Origin: Tissierellia bacterium
GTDB taxonomy: Bacteria > Bacillota > Clostridia > Tissierellales > Peptoniphilaceae
Assembly: GCA_030529425.1 (NCBI GenBank)
Contig: JAUMWX010000001.1
Location: 1-64,000, forward strand
Reading direction: 5' to 3'
DNA length: 64,000 nt
Every line of letters starts with the position of its first letter. Positions within the stretch are counted from its first letter, which is position 1. Positions 1-8,886 of the stretch are shown here, one piece after another. The translations under genes and the position numbers were made by a program. The notes beneath the pieces are model-generated. The model was not told the DNA's origin and made no database searches. It worked only from the letters and a program-made list of their open reading frames with translations.

Positions 1-368
1 TTTTCCTTTAGCCCTTTTTCGTTTTCCTTAGGCTCTTTTTCCTGTTTTTCGTTTGATTCGGTAATTTCTGTAACTCCTGAATCAATTTGATTATTTTCCG
101 ACTCTGTTGAATTCTTTTCTGTTGTTATATTATTTTCAGATTTAGGTTCTATGACTTTTTTTTCTGTTGAATTTTTAATGTCTTTTTTTTCAGCTTTATC
201 GGTTTGTTGTTTATCATCAGTTTTCACATCTTCTCTATCATTATTTTTTTCTGTAAGTTTTATATTTTCTTTAGGCACACCACTTTCATGATTTAATAAA
301 ATAAAACCGGTTAATGCCGATAAAATCAAAATTACAATAATGACAACTAATTTTTTCACACTGTCCAT
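1..368 (-). CDS. Membrane-anchored E/K-rich protein, C-terminus outside window
   Basis: The reading frame is open from an ATG at 368 to the left edge, so only the first ~122 codons are visible. A good ribosome site (AGGAAGAGG) precedes the start. Residues 1-4 are followed by KK and a ~20-residue hydrophobic stretch (VVIIVILILSALTGF), a signal anchor or signal peptide without a lipobox. The rest is low complexity, rich in E, K, N, T and D, typical of an extracytoplasmic linker leading to a domain that lies off the window. The family cannot be named; SPOR- or LysM-containing wall proteins often look like this at the N-terminus. Confidence 0.75.
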   Translation of the reverse strand, partial: MDSVKKLVVIIVILILSALTGFILLNHESGVPKENIKLTEKNNDREDVKTDDKQQTDKAEKKDIKNSTEKKVIEPKSENNITTEKNSTESENNQIDSGVTEITESNEKQEKEPKENEKGLKE

Positions 369-654
369 ATTGTTCCTCTTCCTTTAAATTTGTTTTCGTT
401 CTATCATTTTATACATTTTTTATAAAAATCGCAAATAATCTATTAAAAAATATGTAATTTATGTTCTTAATATTCTATGTCGATTGCCGTTAAAAGTTTT
501 TGACGAATATTTTGACCCATTTAATAATGATTTCTATTAAATAAAAACTAAATGCGTCTATTAAATAATCCTTAATTTTACTGAAATATTCCCATAAAAT
601 TAACATATATTAGGATGGTTTTGAAAATATATTTTTCTAATATTTAAAATGAAT

Positions 655-680
655 AAGGCTAAAATCTTCATTTTAGCCTT
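655..680 (-). terminator. Hairpin terminator after the XRE gene
   Basis: A perfect 11-bp stem (AAGGCTAAAAT / ATTTTAGCCTT) with a 4-nt loop lies 30 bp beyond the stop of the leftward regulator gene and is followed by an AT-rich tract. It could work in both directions but only the minus-strand gene feeds into it. Confidence 0.7.
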
Positions 681-709
681 GTTATGGTTTAATTTAATTT
701 TGTGTTAGT

Positions 710-1351
710 TTATCCGGTTCTTTTCTTTAGCATCAGATGCCCGATACCTATCCCGATTACGGAAATAATCATTCCGGTGAACATCATAGAAAAATTCGGC
801 ATATTAATTTTGTTGAAACTCACATTATTCGCCATACTGAATGTAGCATATTCCGCCAACATGTACATGATGCCGAAAGCAATAGCCGCAAACCACTTGA
901 ATCTTCCCCAATAGTCATTTTTACCGATTAAAAGCGAAACTACGAAAGTCGATACCGGCAGTATTATCCAAATGTACATAAGCGAATACCCCATTGCATC
1001 ACTGCTGTCGGTGAATCTCCAAAATACGATAATCGTAATTGACCAAATAAGCAAATAAGACAATACAAGTATAAGTTTGGATAATCTGGTCTTGCTTTTC
1101 ACTACATTGGTACTTTCATCAAGATATTCATAATATTTTTTCATTTGATTTTCCCCTTTCAATAGATAATCAAGGGATACATCGTAATGTTCACTCATTT
1201 TAATGACACTGATAATATCAGGATAGGATTTCTCGGTTTCCCAATTGGAAATTGTCTGCCTGCTAACTCCAAGAATTTCCGCTGCTTGTTCTTGCGTTAT
1301 GCCTTTTTCTTTTCTTGCATTTTTTATTTTATTACCAATATCAATTTCCAT
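710..1351 (-). CDS. XRE-family transcriptional regulator with C-terminal membrane helices
   Basis: The 213-residue product begins with a Cro/C1-type helix-turn-helix (residues ~6-62; GITQEQAAEILGVSRQTISN holds the recognition helix, then SLDYLLKGE). The second half contains about four hydrophobic segments (~93-112, ~124-143, ~153-172, ~186-207). This HTH-plus-membrane architecture is common in Firmicutes as a small membrane-tethered regulator, often of neighbouring transporters or stress genes. The start is preceded by AGGGAGG. No obvious target sits next to it, so the regulon is unknown. The gene is complete. Confidence 0.85.
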   Translation of the reverse strand: MEIDIGNKIKNARKEKGITQEQAAEILGVSRQTISNWETEKSYPDIISVIKMSEHYDVSLDYLLKGENQMKKYYEYLDESTNVVKSKTRLSKLILVLSYLLIWSITIIVFWRFTDSSDAMGYSLMYIWIILPVSTFVVSLLIGKNDYWGRFKWFAAIAFGIMYMLAEYATFSMANNVSFNKINMPNFSMMFTGMIISVIGIGIGHLMLKKRTG

Positions 1352-1740
1352 TACTTGTACCTCCCTTGTACCTAAATGATAGAGAAATTCTCAATATAAC
1401 ACCACCAAATAACTTTTACAATCCCAAATATTTATGTCAAAATCCTTTTACATCAGTTGATTTTATAAAATTTACAAGGTATTTGCAATGATTGTATCAT
1501 TTTTAGGTTTTAAAATTTTGTAGAAACTCTAAAATCCTTACATTCATTTGACTATTTGCCTGTGTCATCATTATAATACAAAATTCGGGTTATTTCTCTT
1601 GTATGAATCAGATTTTTTAATTTGTCCTTATTCATCCATAAACAACCACCAAAATTCTTTTACTTTTTTACATATCTTCATCTTCTTTGAACACTCATAT
1701 AGTTTATCCGAATCTTTGTTTTCGTAATGGACATACTTAT
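1352..1740. other. Intergenic stretch without a convincing gene
   Basis: AT-rich DNA between the XRE gene and the AlbA_2 ATPase. The minus strand has a 27-codon open stretch near 1555-1637 starting MNKDKLKNLI, but it has no convincing family or conserved context. I see no RNA gene, repeat or clear hairpin here. Confidence 0.5.
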
Positions 1741-2990
1741 TTATTTTGTTCTATATTTTGTTCCTCTTCCACTTCCAATTTTTTCAGCATATCCCTGTTG
1801 TATTAGAGTTTCAAGAATTTCTAGGACTTTATTTTTCCAAAACCCGTTATTTCTGTTAAGTCGGAACTCGCCATTTCTTTATTCTCTAATGCGATATATA
1901 CAAGATTTTGATCATGAGTTAAGTCTTCTAGTCCGGAAATGGTTGGTAAAGTAATTTCAATAGAATTCTCATAAATCTTAATTATCGGCTTTTTCTTGCT
2001 TTTTCTATATGAACTTATTATTCTTCTAATCCCTGTTCCAAAACTTTCTATAATATCTAATCTAAAAAAAACATTACCAATAACCGGATTTCTCATTATA
2101 GAAATTTGACTATCTAAAAATTCTTTCTCTGAAAGCCCTTTTGGCAATCCTCCCGGAGAAGTGACAATAATATCTGTTTTTGTCATAGATATTTGAATAT
2201 ATGAGCTTCTCATCCAATCTCTATGAACCAAAGCATTAGCTATAGCTTCTCGAAAGGCATTTTCCGGTATCATTTCTTTCCGCTCTCTATAGGCTTCATT
2301 AATTATTTCGTATTGATAGTATTCTCTATACTTTTCAATGGCTATATCATATGCCTCCAATATGGATACCCCCTTTATTTGTTTCCTGCTTAATATGATA
2401 TCTTTATCTTCTCCGAAACGAACAATATCAATAATATTAAATTCGTTTTTGTCTGCAAGTAAGGAGCCGGCATTTGTAAATTTCTCATTTTTATCCATTA
2501 GTTTAAGAGTTTTTAGAACATCTTTATCTAAGTTGTTTATACCTATAGATTCTTGTAGTTTATTTTCTAAATAGTCAAATATTAAATTGCTTTCTAAAGA
2601 TATTAAAATGTCATAGGATTGATTTTTTCCTAATAATATTAAGTTCTTTAATTCACTACTACCGACTTCTATTGTTGAGGAATCGTTTCTCTTATATGTT
2701 TTTGAATTATAAAAATAAGGAACTTGTAGCCCAGGTGAAATTATTAGTTCTATTGTTTTTAATTTCTCATCAATATTTATCAAATAATCTATTTTAGGAG
2801 AAATAGAGTCATTAATTTTATTTTCAATGACTAAAGCTGATTCTCTTAGGTTTTCTATTCCTATTACATGACCATTATCATTAATTCCAAAAATTATTCT
2901 TCCACCATCATAATTCGCAAAGGCAGTTACAGTTTTTAAAAATGCATTTGTGATTTTCTCTTTTATTTCTAAACTATATGTCTCTCGCAT
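1741..2990 (-). pseudogene. AlbA_2/Schlafen-type ATP-binding protein, frameshifted near its 3' end
   Basis: The protein starts with an AlbA_2 (Schlafen-like) nucleic-acid-binding domain (FANYDGGRIIFGINDNG, residues ~23-40). A GHKL-type ATPase-like region follows, with FREAIANALVHRDW (~246-259) and the glycine motif SPGGLP (~278). The frame stops at 1821 just after ITGFGKIKS. Adding one A to the A5 run at 1832-1836 restores a C-terminal winged-helix continuation (KNKVLEILETLIQQGYAEKI) that ends at 1741, which is where relatives end. A one-base loss in a homopolymer is therefore the likely lesion; a sequencing error or slippage-controlled tail cannot be excluded. Such proteins are thought to act as regulators or defence-related factors. 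A relative lies at 22516-23886. Confidence 0.8.
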
Positions 2991-3026
2991 TCCATTTCCC
3001 TCCTATACAAATTGCAACAAAAAAAA

Positions 3027-3064
3027 CGATAAATCCAACGCAAAGTTTTACGTTGGATTTATCG
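3027..3064 (-). terminator. Strong terminator after the DUF3267 gene
   Basis: A perfect 14-bp stem (CGATAAATCCAACG / CGTTGGATTTATCG) with a 10-nt loop is followed on the minus strand by a run of eight T. It lies ~100 bp downstream of the leftward metalloprotease gene and just upstream of the AlbA_2 gene. Confidence 0.85.
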
Positions 3065-3165
3065 TCTGAAATCAGATGTGTAATTATTAATTAAAATTTC
3101 TTTACATCCCTATATATCTGAGAAATCTCAATATTTTTCGAAAAACTATTTTCTTTCCAAAAGTA

Positions 3166-3768
3166 CTATACTCTACTGATACAGTACATATCATCTTCAT
3201 AAAACATAATCTCGTCTGTTCTTTTACATTGTTTTAATACAACCATGGTATTAAATACATCTGGATACGGAGAGACCATCCCCATACCTGCCAAACCAAT
3301 TAGCACACCATCCAATAACATATTGATCGGTTCAGATACAATAAACAGAATATACGGAACAATTCCCAATATAAATGGCAACAAACACATTAATATAAAT
3401 CGACTGCGTTTTAACGGATACGAAGCCAGGGCAACAAACAATAGTTTCCCTTTTATTCTAGCAATAGTAACCGTTGCCTCTTTAGGATATACAATTGCAT
3501 GAAGCCACTCATGAACGACAAATAAAGTAGCTCCACCAACTAATCCCAAAGCAATGCCTATAAATAAAGGCAACACTTCCACCTTTGGAGCAGTATAAAT
3601 TTTATAAAATACTGTTCCAGAAAGAAATATACAAATTACAATGCAAATAGGCATAGCTATTTTCAGCATCTCTTCTGTTGAAGGTGTATCTAATTTTCTT
3701 GCTCCTTTGGGGAGCATACCCTTTTGATATTCAGATATATTTTCAATACTATTCCTAAACTGTATCAT
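3166..3768 (-). CDS. DUF3267 family membrane zinc metalloprotease-like protein
   Basis: A 200-residue membrane protein with helices at about 34-56, 64-87, 120-143 and 148-166. Helix 2 runs into VVHEWLHAI (~84-92), an HExxH-type zinc motif (HEWLH) characteristic of DUF3267 putative zincin peptidases, and a later PYPDV segment lies near the C-terminus. The family is predicted to be intramembrane or membrane-bound; substrates are unknown. Ribosome site GAGGAGAAAAG precedes the ATG. It is a single-gene unit with its own terminator at 3027-3064. Confidence 0.8.
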   Translation of the reverse strand: MIQFRNSIENISEYQKGMLPKGARKLDTPSTEEMLKIAMPICIVICIFLSGTVFYKIYTAPKVEVLPLFIGIALGLVGGATLFVVHEWLHAIVYPKEATVTIARIKGKLLFVALASYPLKRSRFILMCLLPFILGIVPYILFIVSEPINMLLDGVLIGLAGMGMVSPYPDVFNTMVVLKQCKRTDEIMFYEDDMYCISRV

Positions 3769-3806
3769 CTTTTCTCCTCGGTGAAATCATAATCTTACTT
3801 TGTTTT

Positions 3807-3948
3807 TTACAGCTCATCCATACCCATATCGACGAAATACCGGTATTTTTCATCAGGGATATTATCCTTCCGGAATAAGCAGAATCATTTCTTTTCTTGC
3901 TCTTGTGAGAATAACTCTGGAGTTGTTCTCAACAATCATTTCCGGATT
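3807..3948 (-). pseudogene. C-terminal scrap of a DUF2075/helicase-type ATPase
   Basis: The minus strand reads NPEMIVENNSRVILTRARKE then MILLIPEG and a stop; shifting one base gives DNIPDEKYRYFVDMGMDEL and a natural stop at 3807. The segment RVILTRARKEM followed by a short acidic tail is the usual end of DUF2075-type ATPases. Everything upstream has been lost, and a one-base deletion breaks the remaining ~45 codons. The rest of the 3769-4112 gap holds nothing else recognisable. Confidence 0.6.
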
Positions 3949-4112
3949 CTAAAACTAACTCTTCAAACGATTATATATATCCGTTAGTAATCCCTTTTCC
4001 ACTTTAACCGCAGGATGGGATAAGTCATAAGTGGTTTTTTTTAGTATTTTTAGGTTTTGGTGGTTCTTGCAAACCGGTCATAATTTTTGCCTAAGAATAA
4101 AATTATGATTAT

Positions 4113-5285
4113 TTATATGTCCAAGTATTTCTCTAATTCTTTGTAGTTTACATATTCTACACCATTAAATTTAAGATACGATTCTCCTTGGTAAATAATT
4201 TTGGGATTTTTAGCATTTTCTTCTGCTTCAACAAAGGCTATTAAATGTCTAGAAAATGACTTGTTAGGTGTCATTGATGTTTTAATTTCAAACGGATATA
4301 AAAAATTTTCATTTTTTACAATTAAATCTACTTCTACTCCTTTTACAGTTCTCATATAATAAATATTTTGGTTCTTATTATTATTGAATCTAGATTTTAA
4401 AACTTCTGAAACTATTAAATTTTCAAAAAGATTGCCCCTTAAAGGATCTCTGTTTGCTTGATTCTCTGTTTCAATACCTAAAAGATACGATGCTAAGCCA
4501 ACTTCTGTAAAATATATTTTCGGAGATTTTATTTGTTGCTTGGTAATATTAGAAAAATAAGGCTTTAACCTATATATAATATATGATGCTTCCAAAACCG
4601 ATAACCATTCTGACAAAGTGGTTGAAGATACACCTACCTCACCTGACATTTGTGATAAATTTACTACTTGCCCTACCCTTCCAGCAAGTAAGGTTAAAAA
4701 TCTTAAAAACTTATCAAGGTTTTTTATTTCTAACATTTCACGCAAATCTTTTTCCACATAAGTGTTAAGGTAGTCACGATAATAAACCTGAGATTCTCTA
4801 GATTCTTTTCTATAAAGTTCTGGCATAAAACCTGTTATAAGCAATTTATCGGTGGATAAGTTTTTTAATAGTCCTTCTTTATTAAGTTCATCCATACTTA
4901 AAGGAAGTAGTGTTAAAATACTTGTTCTACCCGCTAAAGATTGAGCAATGCCTTTTTGTAAACTAGGTTGATGACTTCCTGTAAGAATGAAACGCCCATT
5001 TTTTTCCCTATCTTCATCCACCATTACTTGTATTGCTGATAAAAGTTCAGGCACTCTTTGTACTTCATCTATAATTAACGGTTCTTTATAAGTTTCAAAA
5101 AAACCTCTGTAGTCCTCTTTGGCTAACATCCTATTTATAGGATCTTCCAAATTGACATAATTATATTCCGGAAAACACTCTTTAACTAGAGTTGTCTTTC
5201 CAGATTGTCTTGGCCCTATGATAGTTACAACAGGCACCTGTTTAATAAGATCTATTAATTTCTTAGAAATAGTTCTAGTAATCAT
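4113..5285 (-). CDS. AAA ATPase with DUF4143 domain
   Basis: A complete 390-residue protein. The N-terminal AAA domain has Walker A GPRQSGKTT (~24-32), Walker B LIIDEVQRVPELL (~70-82) and a sensor segment ILTGSHQ (~99-105). The C-terminal half (~195-390) is DUF4143, with a winged-helix part and a nuclease-like fold (VEVDLIVKN and FEIKTS resemble a PD-(D/E)xK core). The role of this widespread family is unknown; links to toxin-antitoxin behaviour and mobile DNA have been proposed. It has its own promoter, overlapped by an inverted repeat (5309-5359). Confidence 0.85.
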   Translation of the reverse strand: MITRTISKKLIDLIKQVPVVTIIGPRQSGKTTLVKECFPEYNYVNLEDPINRMLAKEDYRGFFETYKEPLIIDEVQRVPELLSAIQVMVDEDREKNGRFILTGSHQPSLQKGIAQSLAGRTSILTLLPLSMDELNKEGLLKNLSTDKLLITGFMPELYRKESRESQVYYRDYLNTYVEKDLREMLEIKNLDKFLRFLTLLAGRVGQVVNLSQMSGEVGVSSTTLSEWLSVLEASYIIYRLKPYFSNITKQQIKSPKIYFTEVGLASYLLGIETENQANRDPLRGNLFENLIVSEVLKSRFNNNKNQNIYYMRTVKGVEVDLIVKNENFLYPFEIKTSMTPNKSFSRHLIAFVEAEENAKNPKIIYQGESYLKFNGVEYVNYKELEKYLDI

Positions 5286-5308
5286 TTATATGCCTCCTTT
5301 GTTATTAT

Positions 5309-5359
5309 ATTATATAAAACATGGGCACTATATTCAAGTTGTACTTTTATATAGTGCCC
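5309..5359 (-). promoter_or_regulatory. Promoter with overlapping inverted repeat (likely operator) for the DUF4143 ATPase
   Basis: On the minus strand, TTGAAT (5337-5332), a 17-bp spacer and TATAAT (5314-5309) form a good sigma-A promoter. It is followed by GGAGG before the ATG at 5285. A perfect 10-bp inverted repeat GGGCACTATA / TATAGTGCCC (5323-5332 and 5350-5359) brackets and overlaps the -35 box. That position suits a repressor site, perhaps for autoregulation; the binding protein is not known. Confidence 0.6.
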
Positions 5360-5401
5360 TGTTATATTTGTATTATTTGAGGAAGTTTCCATTATTACAT
5401 A

Positions 5402-5596
5402 TTAAATAAGAGAAGCTATCATTTCAGATAAAATCCTTATACAAGCATATACTGCAGACATGGTCATTGCAGTTTATTCAGTTACTCTTTTACCACTAGA
5501 TGAGGTTCCAACATAAAAGTTATATCGATTGTCTGATATTTTATTTACTGGTTTATCTCTTGATTTTCCACTAAATATTTTTTTTATTATATTCAT
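5402..5596 (-). pseudogene. N-terminal fragment of an HK97-type phage portal protein
   Basis: From an ATG at 5596 with ribosome site AAGGAG, the minus strand encodes MNIIKKIFSGKSRDKP, then YNFYVGTSSSGKRVTE, an in-frame TAA, and TAMTMSAVYACIRILSEMIA before a second stop at 5402. The pattern SGKxVTE(R)TAMxxSAVYACIRILSE is the standard start of phage portal proteins. Only ~65 of ~400 codons remain, with a nonsense codon inside. A terminase fragment 2 kb upstream (7600-7722), in the same orientation, supports a prophage origin. Confidence 0.75.
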
Positions 5597-5619
5597 TCTT
5601 TCTCCTTAAAAATAGGTAT

Positions 5620-5647
5620 AAAAAAAGCATCTACAGTTTGTAGAGGC
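5620..5647 (-). terminator. Terminator after the ABC exporter gene
   Basis: Stem GCATCTACA / TGTAGAGGC (one G-T pair, 3-nt loop) followed on the minus strand by seven T. It lies ~100 bp past the end of the exporter gene and just before the portal fragment, so it came with the exporter rather than the phage. Confidence 0.75.
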
Positions 5648-5749
5648 TTCTTAGTTAACTATTTTACGATATATTGCATTTAAAATAAGACTCTCTAATT
5701 ATTTTTATATACAAATATAAGTAATAATCCATTAATAATCAAATATTTA

Positions 5750-7303
5750 TTATTTTGCTAAAAAATAATCAACATTTATTACTTCATCGAATAATTCCAA
5801 ATATTTTTTATCATTATTGTGGGTGACTAATACTACTGTTCCATTTAATTTTAACAAACTTCTCGTATAAAAAAACTCTAATTCTTCAGTTAAAGCAGAA
5901 AACGGTTCGTCTAATAAAATAACACTCTTATTAGAGTTTATGGCTTGATACATAGACATTATCTGTTTTTCTCCACCACTTAAGTTATTTGCATTATTTC
6001 CACACGAAAACATTTTTTCCAAATTCTCTTTTCTAATAAATTCTACATCTTTTACCTTGTAAGAACCCAATACTGATATATTTTCCATTAATGTATTTGA
6101 AAAGTAATGGTTTTTTTGTCTTATGTAAAAGATATTATTTTTTGCAATTTTTTCATCATATGCTCTACCGGAAAACAATATTTCACCGCTATCTGTATCT
6201 TTTCTTCTCATAATCATATCAAGTAAAGTCGATTTTCCAGATCCATTTTTCCCGATAATTGCATATTTACTTCCTTCCTTAAATACTATATTTACATCAG
6301 ATAACTTAATATCGCCAATGGATTTGCTTACCCTTGCAAATTCTATATCAAAAGGCAGAGTCTGTTTTTCTGAGGATAGACTTTGTACACCTTTAGTGTT
6401 ATCAATAACTTTATTGTATACACTTGACACAGCTTTTAAACTATTAATGGAGTCAATTATTGATCTAAGAGGGTATGAAAAATTTGCAATATATGCAAAA
6501 GTTGCTGTTGCTTATCCAACAGTAATATTTTTACTAAAAAGCATATAAGAAATAGCCGAAAATATAACAATATCTATTAAATACATTATAGTTCCATTCA
6601 ATACATTTGTGAATGTCTTGTATTTTCCAAAATTATATCTTGAATTTTCTAATATTTCTAAATTTTGATTATGATATCTATCGAAATTATCAATAGTATC
6701 CTGGTTCACATATTGATGACCATTTAGTAAATCTGCTGTTTTTTCCATATAATTTGCCGTACTCTTAAGAAGCGTATTTTTTCTATCAGATAATTTCTTA
6801 CCAGTAATTTGGGGTAAAATTGTAATTAAAACTCCTGATACTATTACTATAATTGAAATTCTATAATCTAAAACTACTAAAAATGCTCCATAAATAATAA
6901 AACTTATAATAGATTCAATAATTTGTAATTTATATTCTATATACTCTTCGCCAGCTCCTACATCATTAGTAATCATAGATATATACTCTGGTACAGCGTT
7001 TCTATTAAATGTAGAAGAATTCATGGAGATTATCCAACTAAATAGATTTTTTCTAACATGCTTAAAAAATTTTTTATCAAGCTTCCAGGCATTAAGCTGA
7101 GAGATATATTGGCTAATCATCCCCATTGCAATGCATGCCGTAAATAACACAATATAAGTTATAACGTCTTTCAAACCATTTTCATAATCACTATCAATCA
7201 TAAATCTAATAATCATTGGCAATAATGCAATTGATGTTTGATAAATAGCATGAAATAATAATCTCATAAATGTTTCTATTTTGATTAATTTACTTATCTT
7301 CAC
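5750..7303 (-). pseudogene. ABC exporter (fused permease-ATPase) split by a nonsense codon
   Basis: A single 517-codon frame runs from the ATG at 7303 to 5750, broken only by a TAA at 6512-6514 (TVG-stop-ATATFAY; a CAA-to-TAA change would explain it). The first half is a six-helix type-1 exporter domain. The second has Walker A IGKNGSGKST, signature NLSGGEKQ and Walker B SVILLDEP. The family exports peptides or lipids. The short PqqD-like frame directly upstream (7326-7427) suggests export of a modified peptide. The two halves could be made separately (AUG at 6430), but no ribosome site is obvious there, so the gene is probably inactive. Confidence 0.8.
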
Positions 7304-7325
7304 TAGTCCCCCTCAAATAAAAACC

Positions 7326-7427
7326 TTAAAATAGAATTATTAAATTTAAGCACTTTCGCATTTTTTCATTGAAGATATATATATTTCCTCCAATATTTTG
7401 CCATGAAATATATTTATTAATTTTCAT
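7326..7427 (-). pseudogene. Truncated PqqD-like RiPP recognition element
   Basis: A 33-codon frame with ribosome site AGGGAG, reading MKINKYISWQNIGGNIYIFN then EKMRKCLNLI. The pattern of a Trp, a GGNIYIFN strand, then a charged turn and a leucine-rich end matches the N-terminal beta-wing of PqqD-type precursor-binding domains, which are ~85-100 residues long. It ends 22 bp before the ABC exporter gene, so the two were probably one operon for making and exporting a ribosomally made, modified peptide. The match is short, so this is a tentative assignment. Confidence 0.45.
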
Positions 7428-7599
7428 AATACTCCCTAAAATTTTACATACTCTCTTAATCGTTATAAATTAAACGTTTTATGATTAATATTTTAATCTT
7501 AGACCTACAAAAAATCAATATACTTTTAAATTTTTTCAAACTTAAAATTATGAGGATAATATCCTTCCTTAGTAAAATAAATAATATAAAAATAACTTT

Positions 7600-7722
7600 A
7601 CATAAACAATAGTCCTCTGCTATCATATACACTTTCTTCATTTACATTCCCATTTCTAATCGCTCTATCTAATGCCATTATAGTTGCAATTACTCCATCA
7701 ATTTTTTCAGTAGACTTTTGTA
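7600..7722 (-). pseudogene. C-terminal fragment of phage terminase large subunit
   Basis: The minus strand reads KSTEKIDGVIATIMALDRAI, RNGNVNEESVYDSRGLLFM and a stop at 7600. The KIDGVxAxIMALDRAI...SVYDxRG ending is a hallmark of phage terminase large subunits. The fragment is cut at 7722, exactly where the oriT-like sequence begins, so the element insertion or recombination destroyed the rest. With the portal piece at 5402-5596 it marks a prophage late-gene remnant. Confidence 0.75.
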
Positions 7723-7908
7723 GCAAGCACAGTAGGTGTGTATCCAAAATCGAAAAAACGATAATTCTGGCTCTTACACCTACGGCTGTAGCAAGTTAAG
7801 CAAGCGTATTAACGCTTACTTAAAGGCAAACAAAAAAACAGGCATCTATGACTGCTTTCATGTTTGATTTCTTGCTACTTGTTAGGGAGACCATAAGAGA
7901 CCCCGCTT
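7721..7908. other. oriT-like site A, with an enlarged hairpin loop
   Basis: Starts with TAGCAAGCACAGTA as at 14689 and 22323, and ends with TTGTTAGGGAGACC...AGAGACCCC, as site B does. The paired arms GTAGGTGT (7732-7739) and ACACCTAC (7776-7783) are separated by 36 nt instead of 4, with a small ATCG...CGAT hairpin inside, as if something inserted into the loop. A second inverted repeat (AAGCG tatta ACGCTT) follows near 7804. The same layout stands directly before mobC at site B, so this is probably an inactive or altered transfer origin. The rest of 7909-8046 shows no gene. Confidence 0.5.
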
Positions 7909-8046
7909 GGATAAAAAAATACGCCCTTTCGTGCTTATATTCTTTGATTTTTAAGCACGGTTTTCTGCATTTTTATTTTCAGTTCCAGCTCTTTTTTTGA
8001 TAAAAGTTAAAGAGTATTTGTAATGTAGGCATCCTAATTTTACCCT

Positions 8047-8886
8047 CTATAAAGCAATCCTCTCCGCAATAAGCTCGACTACTTTTACGGTTTCTAAAAA
8101 ATCCAAACTGCCTACATAAAGATTGTCTGCTAAATATACCTTCCATAATTCTTTAAGGTAATCGTCCTCTTTTATGTCCTCAATAATCTCTACTGCCTGT
8201 TTCATAAGCGACAAACTTTCTCTTCTGTTTGCAGTTGAAATAATCGCTTGTTTTAGAATGTCAAAGTTAATATCTTCTTTTCTTAGGTTGTACAAATTAT
8301 ATAAATCATAAAAATCTCTCATCCTTGTTGTTGTGATATTTCTTTTAATAACACTCTCATATTTTTCAGCCAATATCGTCTCAAGCGGATACGCCAAAAC
8401 CCTAAGACTTTCATCCCGGAACATACAAAGATATAGATATTCAATCTCCTTTGGAGTTATGGCATCCCCTGTTGTAATATCTATCTTCATATCGTTTTTA
8501 ATCTTGCCGAAGTTAGCTATTAAATGGACTCTGAAGTTTTCGTATTCATCTTCTTCTCGTATATGGCTTATGTCCGTTATTTCAAATTCTATACCGTCAT
8601 CCACCTCTACATTTATGATTTCCAAAACAATATTTCGTATAACTTCTTCCTTCAATGGCACGCCTTTTATAGTAGTATCCATATCCATCGTGGTACGATT
8701 ATCAATCCCTATCATAGAAGAGATGAGAAGTCCGCCTTTGATAACAAAATTAAATCTATACTCTGATTTTGACAGTCTTTCTAAGAATCTTTCAAAGAAA
8801 AACATTTGCAGAACTTCCTGTGATCTGAGGTTTTTAGAATTTGCAATGTTTCTTATTTTACCTTTCAAACTTTCCGAACTTATCAT
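8047..8886 (-). CDS. abiEii: AbiEii-type nucleotidyltransferase toxin
   Basis: A complete 279-residue AbiEii/AbiGii-family protein. The nucleotidyltransferase signature is present as KGGLLISSMIGIDNRTTMDM (~49-68), where the GG and the TxDxD acidic pair bind metal and NTP. Characterised members modify tRNA or otherwise block growth, giving abortive phage resistance. Its ATG directly abuts the antitoxin stop (8887), so the pair is translationally linked. I see no damage, making this one of few intact defence systems in the mosaic region. Confidence 0.9.
   Translation of the reverse strand: MISSESLKGKIRNIANSKNLRSQEVLQMFFFERFLERLSKSEYRFNFVIKGGLLISSMIGIDNRTTMDMDTTIKGVPLKEEVIRNIVLEIINVEVDDGIEFEITDISHIREEDEYENFRVHLIANFGKIKNDMKIDITTGDAITPKEIEYLYLCMFRDESLRVLAYPLETILAEKYESVIKRNITTTRMRDFYDLYNLYNLRKEDINFDILKQAIISTANRRESLSLMKQAVEIIEDIKEDDYLKELWKVYLADNLYVGSLDFLETVKVVELIAERIAL

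Noticed and set aside
7456..7641. 61-codon open frame MKKVYMIAEDYCLCKVIF
   Set aside because: It overlaps the terminase fragment in another frame, has extreme hydrophobic AT-rich composition and no ribosome site.
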